Assembly (NCBI RefSeq): GCF_020881035.1
Contig: NZ_JAJITC010000003.1
Coordinates: 124,001-188,000, forward strand
Direction of reading: 5' to 3'
Length of the DNA stretch: 64,000 bases
DNA from: Paraburkholderia translucens
GTDB lineage: Bacteria; Pseudomonadota; Gammaproteobacteria; Burkholderiales; Burkholderiaceae
The notes beneath the pieces are model-generated. The model had not been told where the DNA came from. It saw only the letters and a list, made by a program, of their open reading frames with translations, and searched no databases. The first letter of the stretch is position 1. Every line of letters begins with the position of its first letter. This document shows, in pieces, positions 58,144 through 64,000 of the stretch. Both the position numbers and the translations under genes were made by a program.

Positions 58144-60149
58144 GCACGCCCGGCACGCTCGATCAGCACCCGGCCGCGCCGCTCGGGCTTGAGGACATCG
58201 GCGTCAATCTGCCCGCGCCGGCCGATTTCAGCATTGCGCTCGCCGAGGGATTCGCGCGCCGCATCGGCATGCTTGCGCGCCGCGGTGGCGCTTCGACCGA
58301 GGTGGTGAAGTGGGCCGCGCGCGGCGCGTTCGCGGCGAGCCGCGCGACGGCCGAAGGCCACGTGTGCGTGCCGCTTGCGACGCTCGCGCGCCGCTTCGAC
58401 GCGTCGAGCGCCGAGGTGCGCGCGGCGCTGCTCGCGAGCGGCATGGCAAGCGACGGCGCGGCGGGCGCGGCGGCGTTGCGGCCGCTCGTGATCGACGGCC
58501 AGGGGCGTCTTTATCTCGCGCGCTACTACGACTACGAACGGCGTCTCGCGCAAGCATTGGTCGCGCATGCGACGAACGAAGGGCGCATCGCGAAAGCTGA
58601 AGCCGAAACCGACCCCGCCGCGTTGCGTGAGCGGCTGTTGCGCTACTTCGGGCCGCCGAAGGACGACGACATCGACTGGCAACGCGTCGCGGCCGTGATG
58701 GCGCTGTCGGGGCGGCTGACGATCGTCAGCGGCGGCCCGGGCACCGGGAAGACGACGACCGTGGTGGGCGTGCTCGCGTGTCTGCTCGATGCGCGCGCCG
58801 ATCTGCGCATCGCACTCGCGGCACCGACCGGCAAGGCGGCGCAGCGGATGCAGGAAGCGTTGCTCGCGCGCGCGGGCGACCTGCCGCCCGAACTCGCCGC
58901 GCGTTTGCCGCAGACCTCTTACACGCTGCATCGCTTGCTGGGGACGGGGCCGGGCGGGCGCTTCCGGCATCATCGCGAAAATCCGCTGCCGTACGACGTC
59001 GTCGTGATCGACGAGGCGTCGATGATCGACGTCGCGATGGCCACGCATCTGCTCGACGCGATCGCGCCGCACACGCGACTCGTGATGCTAGGCGACAAGG
59101 ACCAGCTCGCGGCGGTCGAGGCGGGCGCGGTGTTCGCCGAACTCAGCGCGCGGCCCGCGCTCAGTTCGAGCGGATCGCGGCGGGTCGCGCAGGCGCTCGG
59201 CATCGACGAGGCGCGGCTCGCGCGGGCATTGCCACGCGTGTCGCCGGACACGTTCGACCTGGTACCGTCGGATGATCTGTTCGGCGGCGGCCAGGCCGAG
59301 CGGGATACAGGATCGGCGACCGAACGCAATCCGCTTGCCGACTGCGTCGTCTGGCTCGAGCGCAACTACCGGTTCGGTCTCGAGTCGCCGATCGGCCGTC
59401 TGTCGGTCGCGATTCGCAACGGCTCGCCAAGCGCGGCGCTCGACGTATTGCGGATCGACCCGACCGATGTCTGCGCCGCGGCGCTGTACGAGGACGCGAA
59501 CACGGCTCTGGCCGAGCGCACCGTCTCGCGACTTGCCGCCGGCTTCGCGCCGTATGCCGAGGCGCTTGCCACGGCGCTCGCCACCGATACGCCCGATCCA
59601 TTGCCGCTCTTCGACGCGCTCAACCGCTTCCGCATTCTGTGCGCGACGCGGCTCGGCTCTCGCGGCGTCGATCAGGTCAATGCGGCGATGGCGGCTCAGG
59701 TGCGGCGCGCCGCCGGCGTCACGCTCGCGGTGGGGGCGCAGTGGTTTGCGGGGCGTCCGGTGATGGTCACGCGCAACGATTACGCGCTGGGTCTGTTCAA
59801 CGGCGACATCGGCATTGCGCTGCCGGGCGCGGCCGGCGCGCTGCGCGTGTATTTCCGCACCGGTGACGGCACTGTGCGCGCGGTGTCGCCGGCCGCGCTG
59901 CCGCCGCACGACACCGCGTTCGCGCTGACGGTCCACAAGTCGCAAGGTTCGGAGTTCGAGCACGCGGTGCTGGTGCTGCCGCCGGTGTTTAGCCGCGTGC
60001 TCTCGCGCGAGCTCGTGTACACGGCGATCACTCGCGCGCGCGAACGTGTCGAGGTGATCGGCGCGCGAGCCGTGCTCGCGCAGGCAATCGCGACGCCGAC
60101 GCAGCGTGATTCGGGGCTGGAAGCACGGATTGCGGATGCATCGCGTTGA
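58140..60149 (+). CDS. recD: RecBCD exonuclease/helicase, RecD subunit
   Basis: A 669-residue RecD, the 5'-3' helicase of the complex. The Walker A motif GGPGTGKTTT lies near residues 198-207, Walker B in VVIDEASMIDVAMATHLL, and motif III in LGDKDQLAAVEAGAVF. The C-terminal motif VI region reads TVHKSQGSEFEHAVLVLPP and VYTAITRARERVEVIG. It overlaps recB by ATGA at 58140. A divergent insertion at about 345-395 (DLFGGGQAERDTGSATE) lengthens a loop common in betaproteobacterial RecD. Confidence 0.94.
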   Translation: MSTPGTLDQHPAAPLGLEDIGVNLPAPADFSIALAEGFARRIGMLARRGGASTEVVKWAARGAFAASRATAEGHVCVPLATLARRFDASSAEVRAALLASGMASDGAAGAAALRPLVIDGQGRLYLARYYDYERRLAQALVAHATNEGRIAKAEAETDPAALRERLLRYFGPPKDDDIDWQRVAAVMALSGRLTIVSGGPGTGKTTTVVGVLACLLDARADLRIALAAPTGKAAQRMQEALLARAGDLPPELAARLPQTSYTLHRLLGTGPGGRFRHHRENPLPYDVVVIDEASMIDVAMATHLLDAIAPHTRLVMLGDKDQLAAVEAGAVFAELSARPALSSSGSRRVAQALGIDEARLARALPRVSPDTFDLVPSDDLFGGGQAERDTGSATERNPLADCVVWLERNYRFGLESPIGRLSVAIRNGSPSAALDVLRIDPTDVCAAALYEDANTALAERTVSRLAAGFAPYAEALATALATDTPDPLPLFDALNRFRILCATRLGSRGVDQVNAAMAAQVRRAAGVTLAVGAQWFAGRPVMVTRNDYALGLFNGDIGIALPGAAGALRVYFRTGDGTVRAVSPAALPPHDTAFALTVHKSQGSEFEHAVLVLPPVFSRVLSRELVYTAITRARERVEVIGARAVLAQAIATPTQRDSGLEARIADASR

Positions 60150-60211
60150 GCGCGGGGCCACAGTTAGGCAGCTGGGGTGGAGCGGTCATGTGGTGCCTTG
60201 GCGCGAGGCGC

Positions 60212-60853
60212 TTAACCGGCCATCCCGCTCGCCCGCTCGATGGCGTCGACGCGGTTGCGCATCGTTTTGCGGTACCACAGCGTCCACAGTGCCAGGCCCA
60301 CGTAAATGCCGTAGCCGATAAAGGGCGACACGACGAGGAAGCGTTCGATCGGCCATGTCAGCGCCATCCACGCGCGCAGCGCGGTTTCGCCGGTCAGGCC
60401 GAGGCCCCAGACGAGCGTCATCGTGCGCATCGCGATGGCGAGGCCGGGGCGTTCGCGCCACAGCGCCTCGAAATGCGCGGCGCCGCCTTCCATCTCGCGC
60501 GCGACCGTCGCGCGTGCAAGGTAGAAGATCAGCGGACGGCGCATCGGCAGCGACAGCAGGAACGCGACGCCGACCGCGCCGGACACGAGCGACTCGCGCA
60601 ACAGCAGCATGCGCGGACTGCCACCGAGCGCCATTGCCGCCACCGACAGCACGATGCCCGCGACGACCATCACGCTGAGCGCATCGACACGCCGAAAGCG
60701 CGCCAGCTCGATCGCGCTCCACGCGAGCGGCGGCGCGGCGGACGCGATCAGCGCGCCGGTTTCCCCGACGCGCGGCAACGCGAGCCGGTAGGCAAGCCAC
60801 GGCAGCAGAAAGTTGACGGCCAGTTCGAGGACGAAGCCCGGACGGATTTTCAT
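60212..60853 (-). CDS. VC0807-like multi-pass membrane protein
   Basis: A 213-residue membrane protein with about five hydrophobic helices (VLELAVNFLLPWLAYRLA, DALSVMVVAGIVLSVAAMAL, LLLRESLVSGAVGVAFLLS, TLVWGLGLTGETALRAWMAL, YGIYVGLALWTLWYR). It matches the pattern of the VC0807 family (DUF3159-like), about 210-230 residues, whose function is unknown. It is convergent with recD and divergent from arfB. The ATG at 60853 gives MKIRPGFVLELAVN. Confidence 0.78.
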   Translation of the reverse strand: MKIRPGFVLELAVNFLLPWLAYRLALPRVGETGALIASAAPPLAWSAIELARFRRVDALSVMVVAGIVLSVAAMALGGSPRMLLLRESLVSGAVGVAFLLSLPMRRPLIFYLARATVAREMEGGAAHFEALWRERPGLAIAMRTMTLVWGLGLTGETALRAWMALTWPIERFLVVSPFIGYGIYVGLALWTLWYRKTMRNRVDAIERASGMAG

Positions 60854-61023
60854 ATGGGTTTACGCCATAAGCGAAAAGAAGCAGTATCGAGGAGCCAGCC
60901 ATGCCGGCGCAAATGGTCTTCTTCGTAGCATTCGCGAGCCGGTGATCCCGGGCACGCAGCGCACGCATCGGGCATCTCGCACCGAGCGCTTGTACACTGA
61001 CGCACCTTCTGTCCCTGCCACCG

Positions 61024-61428
61024 ATGACATCCCGCTACTCGATCCCGCCGAACGAAATCGAATTGACCGCCGTGCGCGCGCAGGGGGCGGGTGGTCAGAA
61101 CGTCAACAAGGTGTCGAGCGCGATCCATCTGCGTTTCGACGTGCGCGCTTCGTCGCTGCCGGAAGTGCTGAAGATGCGTCTGCTCGCGCTGTCCGACCAC
61201 CGGCTCACGCGCGACGGCGTCGTGATCATCAAGGCGCAGGAGCATCGGACCCAGGAGATGAACCGTGCGGCGGCGCTCGCGCGGCTCTACGAGCTGATCG
61301 AAAGCGTCAGCGTGACGCGCAAGCCGCGGGTCGCGACCCGGCCGACCCGCGCGTCGAACCTGAGGCGGCTCGACAGCAAGTCGAAACGTGGCGAGGTCAA
61401 GTTGGGGCGCGGCCGCGTGCACGAGTAG
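61024..61428 (+). CDS. arfB: Alternative ribosome-rescue factor ArfB (YaeJ)
   Basis: A 134-residue peptidyl-tRNA hydrolase that frees ribosomes stalled without a stop codon. The release-factor-like domain carries the catalytic GGQ at residues 23-25 in RAQGAGGQNVNKVSSAIHLRF. The basic tail (SVTRKPRVATRPTRASNLRRLDSKSKRGEVKLGRGRV) is the part that enters the empty mRNA channel. Both elements are complete and the length is normal at about 140. A second release mechanism besides tmRNA is widespread in proteobacteria. It is convergent with the EAL gene. Confidence 0.93.
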   Translation: MTSRYSIPPNEIELTAVRAQGAGGQNVNKVSSAIHLRFDVRASSLPEVLKMRLLALSDHRLTRDGVVIIKAQEHRTQEMNRAAALARLYELIESVSVTRKPRVATRPTRASNLRRLDSKSKRGEVKLGRGRVHE

Positions 61429-61470
61429 CAGCGCGCAGCACGCGCGTCAGGCGCAGCGCAAGAATGGCCG

Positions 61471-62790
61471 TCAACGCCTGGCGTCGCGTCGAGCGGTGCA
61501 CGCATCCGGGGCCGATGCCTCCGGCACGAAATCGACGCACAGCACGTGCGTGCCGTCGCGCTCGAAGGCGATCGCCGCGGTGTAGCAGTCCTGACCATCG
61601 GCGAGCGAGTAGTGCGGCCCCATCATCGCGACGCGGCCCGGTGCCGCGAGCGCGTGCCGGAAATAGGCGCGGCGCGACCAGTTGGCGCGTGTCTGCGCAT
61701 AGAGCGGCGCGAGCCGCTTTGGCGGAGGGGGCACCGATGCCGCCTTCACCGAAGGCTGGGTCTGCTCGCCCTGGCCGTCGGTGAGAAACACGCGGCGCGC
61801 TTCGGGCAGATGCCAGATCTTTTGCGCAGCCTGTTCGAGGTCGCCGGTTGCCTTGTAGGTGTCGACGGCCGCGAGCACCGCTTCGGCGCAGCCCTCGAAA
61901 CCGATCCGCTGGTGGCCGGCGTGCGCGCGCTCGTACTCGGCGAACTTGCTCCAGATCGACGCAACAAGCGCTGGTACCTTCGTGCAGGCAGCCTGCACGC
62001 TGCTCTTCGGCTGACCGAACCAGAAGCCCTGCACGAAATCGACGTCGGCCTGCATCAGGATCATGAGTTCTTCGTCGGTCTCGACGCCTTCGGCGAGCAC
62101 CAGTGTGCCCGACTGATGCAGCATCGCGATCAGATGGCTGATCATCGATTCGTCGCCCTCGCGTTTGCCGGCGCGCGCGACCAGCGAACGGTCCAGCTTG
62201 ACGATGTCGGGACGGAAGCGCCACACGCGGTCGAAGTTCGAAAAGCCGGTGCCGAAGTCGTCGATCGCGATCAGGAAGTCGCGCGGCTGCGAGGCGGCGA
62301 GCATGCTGGCGACGGCGGATTCGTCGTCGGCGGGTTGCTCCAGCACTTCGATGACGATGCGCTCCTGCGGCAGCCCGAAATGTGCGGACAACTCGTCGAT
62401 GAACGCGCGCTGCGGCCAGCCGGTTTCGAACACCTGCGGACGCGTGTTCAGAAACAGCCACCCGGTGCTGATGCCTTGCTCCATGAAATTCGCCACATGC
62501 AGGCAACGCGCGATGCGATCGAGTTCGCGCGCTTCGGCGGCCGAGCGCGTTCCTGAGAACAGCACTTCGGGCGAGACGGGCAGGCCGACCGGATCGAACG
62601 CGCGCAACAGGCCCTCGTAGCCGACCACGCACTGATGCGTGACCGACAGCACCGGCTGGAACACGCTGTGCAACGTCAACGCGCGCCAGGTCGCAGTCCA
62701 GCCCGATTCGCCGCGGACCAGGTGCGGGAGCAGGCCGCTTACGGTCAAATCGCTGACGGTTGGCTTGGAAACGGGCATGAGAGCTTGCAT
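61471..62790 (-). CDS. EAL-domain protein with C-terminal YkuI-like region
   Basis: A 439-residue EAL protein. The EAL domain at about 35-285 has EGLLRAFDP in place of EAL, NTRPQVFE, VIEVLEQ, DDFGTGFSNFDRVWRF, VKLDRSLVAR and EGVETDEELMILMQ, so most cyclic-di-GMP binding and metal residues are kept and phosphodiesterase activity is plausible. The C-terminal part (about 330-435, HYSLADGQDCYTAAIAFERDGTHVLCVDFV) resembles a PAS/dCache-type sensor fold as in YkuI. No membrane segment is present. Several ATGs compete (62826, 62790, 62778); 62790 gives MQALMPVSKP. It is the fifth cyclic-di-GMP-type gene in the window. Confidence 0.84.
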   Translation of the reverse strand: MQALMPVSKPTVSDLTVSGLLPHLVRGESGWTATWRALTLHSVFQPVLSVTHQCVVGYEGLLRAFDPVGLPVSPEVLFSGTRSAAEARELDRIARCLHVANFMEQGISTGWLFLNTRPQVFETGWPQRAFIDELSAHFGLPQERIVIEVLEQPADDESAVASMLAASQPRDFLIAIDDFGTGFSNFDRVWRFRPDIVKLDRSLVARAGKREGDESMISHLIAMLHQSGTLVLAEGVETDEELMILMQADVDFVQGFWFGQPKSSVQAACTKVPALVASIWSKFAEYERAHAGHQRIGFEGCAEAVLAAVDTYKATGDLEQAAQKIWHLPEARRVFLTDGQGEQTQPSVKAASVPPPPKRLAPLYAQTRANWSRRAYFRHALAAPGRVAMMGPHYSLADGQDCYTAAIAFERDGTHVLCVDFVPEASAPDACTARRDARR

Positions 62791-63393
62791 GAGATTCTTG
62801 CGGCAAGGGGGTGAAGGGGCACGCAACCCATTCGGACGCGCAGCGATCGCAGACCCGAAGCGTCGAGCGGACGAAACGAACCCGTCCCGCGAACACGAAG
62901 GGTAGTATCTCAGCTACGCTGGACTCCGGCGAATTGGTCAAAGTCAGTCTAGCAGTTTGCCGCCCGCACCAATGTGCGAGTCGCCACAAACTCACGGGCG
63001 CGAAAATTCTCCGCAAACCGGCTGACTACGGCCGAGCGGCAATCCATTGCGGGTAGTTCGCCGGAGCGTTTCGCACGCTTGCCACGCGCGAAACGGATTC
63101 TCACTCGCAATCCGTTCCCGTACCACGCCGAGGGTAACAGGGCACTCAGTGGTCGCCCGCCAAACTCCAGGCGTCGACGCCGTTCACAGGTGAGTGCCGG
63201 CGCGGAGCTCTGGCGTGGTCGTTTGGGCGAGGGCTCGGCACGGCTTGGCTCTGCGAGATCGGTCTGACGCGACGTTGCTGCGGCATGGCGGGCGGAGGCG
63301 AGATTCGTGCGTCGCCATGCTGGCCGGCGCAGTCGGCGGCGAGTTCGGCAATCGACGGGTATGCTGCTGCTTTTCGCAAAAAGGAGATCGGGT
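62791..63393. other. Long intergenic region, EAL gene / ABM gene
   Basis: About 600 bases between divergent genes. Overlapping open frames on both strands have the composition of GC-rich shadow frames and no recognisable domain. Only the AAGGAG ribosome binding site at 63380-63385 is clear. A TATGCT at 63359-63364 could be a -10 for the next gene. Confidence 0.45.
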
Positions 63394-63684
63394 ATGGCGG
63401 AAATCGCGGTGGTCGCAATTTCGGTGGCGAAGCCGGGGCATGAGGAGCAGTTACGCGAGGCGCTCGAAGGCATCGTCGGGCCGACGCGCAACGAAGAGGG
63501 CGTGCTGCAGTACGACCTGCACCGCGACGTGCAGGAGCCGCGCCGGTTCGTGTTCGTCGAACGTTGGGAAAGCCGGGACGCGCTCGCGGCGCATGCGAGA
63601 TCCGCGCATATCGAGGCCTATAAGAAGGCGGCCGCGGATTGGATCGAGCACGCGGAGATTCGCGTCGTGTCGAAGATCGCCTGA
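63394..63684 (+). CDS. Antibiotic biosynthesis monooxygenase (ABM)-fold protein
   Basis: A 96-residue ferredoxin-like ABM-domain protein. The pattern VAISVAKPGHEEQLREALEGIVGPTRNEEGVLQYDLHRDVQEP, FVFVERWESRDALAAHARSAHI is typical of YgiN/LsrG-like quinol or aldehyde-handling monooxygenases that work as dimers without cofactor. The exact substrate is unknown. The ATG at 63394 follows AAGGAG at ideal distance; upstream in-frame starts lack support. Confidence 0.9.
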   Translation: MAEIAVVAISVAKPGHEEQLREALEGIVGPTRNEEGVLQYDLHRDVQEPRRFVFVERWESRDALAAHARSAHIEAYKKAAADWIEHAEIRVVSKIA

Positions 63685-63762
63685 GTTGTGGCGCGGGCGG
63701 CGTCAGGGCGCGCCGACGCGCCGGGCAGGTGCGGCGGCCTGCGCCTCGCGCGCCGTCAACGA

Positions 63763-64000
63763 TCAGTGGGTCGCTTGTGGGACATCGAGAATCAGGATGA
63801 TGGTCCAGTCGGCGTCGCCGTCATGATGATACTGGCGCTCCGCGACGATGAACGGCTGCTGTTTGCCGGCCGGGCCGAGAAACAGCACGTCGCCTTCCAT
63901 CGGCAGGCATTCGACGGGCGGCAGCGCGAGGTACGCTTCCTGACCGCCACGCGGCATCAGTTTTTCAATCTTGCGAGATGCTGCTTCGGTCCATTCGATA
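63763..64000 (-). CDS. Unidentified protein, C-terminal part (cut by window edge)
   Basis: A leftward gene enters at the right edge and ends at the stop at 63763. The visible 79 residues (IEWTEAASRKIEKLMPRGGQ, then PVECLPMEGDVLFLGPAGKQ and DADWTIILILDVPQATH) stay in one frame to the edge. An internal ATG at 63957 is unlikely to be the real start, because coding-like sequence continues upstream. I do not recognise the family. It is convergent with the ABM gene. Confidence 0.6.
   Translation of the reverse strand, partial: IEWTEAASRKIEKLMPRGGQEAYLALPPVECLPMEGDVLFLGPAGKQQPFIVAERQYHHDGDADWTIILILDVPQATH

Overview
The window is a GC-rich stretch of proteobacterial chromosome, almost certainly from a Burkholderia/Paraburkholderia-type betaproteobacterium. 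The evidence is the codon use, the complete arginine succinyltransferase (AST) pathway whose protein starts match my recollection of Burkholderia homologues, an mdtABC-type efflux operon, recCBD in that order, and several EAL/HDOD signalling proteins. I found no tRNA, rRNA, insertion sequence, prophage or CRISPR array. Nearly all of the window reads as ordinary, well-packed chromosomal genes.

Layout. 1-5 kb: a luciferase-like flavin monooxygenase divergent from a four-rhodanese protein, then a possible small RNA, a BamE-like lipoprotein and a patatin-type hydrolase. 5.4-17.3 kb: one arginine/ornithine uptake and catabolism block: ABC permeases and ATPase (aotQ, aotM, aotP), an ArgR-type AraC/GlxA regulator, astC-aruF-aruG-astD-astB-astE, and the periplasmic binding protein with a strong terminator. 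Arginine is imported and degraded through N2-succinyl intermediates to glutamate and succinate. 17.5-24 kb: four cyclic-di-GMP/HDOD signalling genes. 24.2-32.8 kb: an exported peroxiredoxin and an mdtABC-like RND efflux operon. 33-37.2 kb: an accessory-looking island with an IclR regulator, a possible IclR-controlled small RNA, an MFS transporter and an exported epoxide-hydrolase-like enzyme, with unusually AT-rich spacers. 37.4-40 kb: a BON-domain protein, crcB preceded by a fluoride riboswitch, and an amt gene with a sigma-54 promoter. 40.2-43.9 kb: a CHASE3 histidine kinase, a small lipoprotein, and an Rrf2 regulator plus an NAD(P)-binding protein, each with a matching operator. 44-51 kb: a large MscS-type channel, a cysteine-dioxygenase-like cupin divergent from an Lrp/AsnC regulator, a one-pass membrane protein and a FUSC-family exporter. 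51-60.1 kb: recC-recB-recD, coupled by ATGA overlaps. 60.2-64 kb: a VC0807-like membrane protein, arfB, an EAL protein, an ABM monooxygenase and a gene cut by the window edge.

The most interesting signals are regulatory. (1) Two near-identical IclR-type palindromes, one on the iclR promoter and one on a promoter for a short transcript that ends at a perfect intrinsic terminator. (2) Four helically phased 10-11 bp repeats upstream of astC. (3) A fluoride riboswitch in front of crcB. (4) A sigma-54 promoter with NtrC-like half-sites in front of amt. (5) A 19-bp operator shared by the Rrf2 regulator gene and its neighbour. (6) A hairpin-rich intergenic RNA candidate at about 3.0-3.27 kb. No wholly new multi-gene system is evident; the IclR/small-RNA island is the best candidate for something undescribed.
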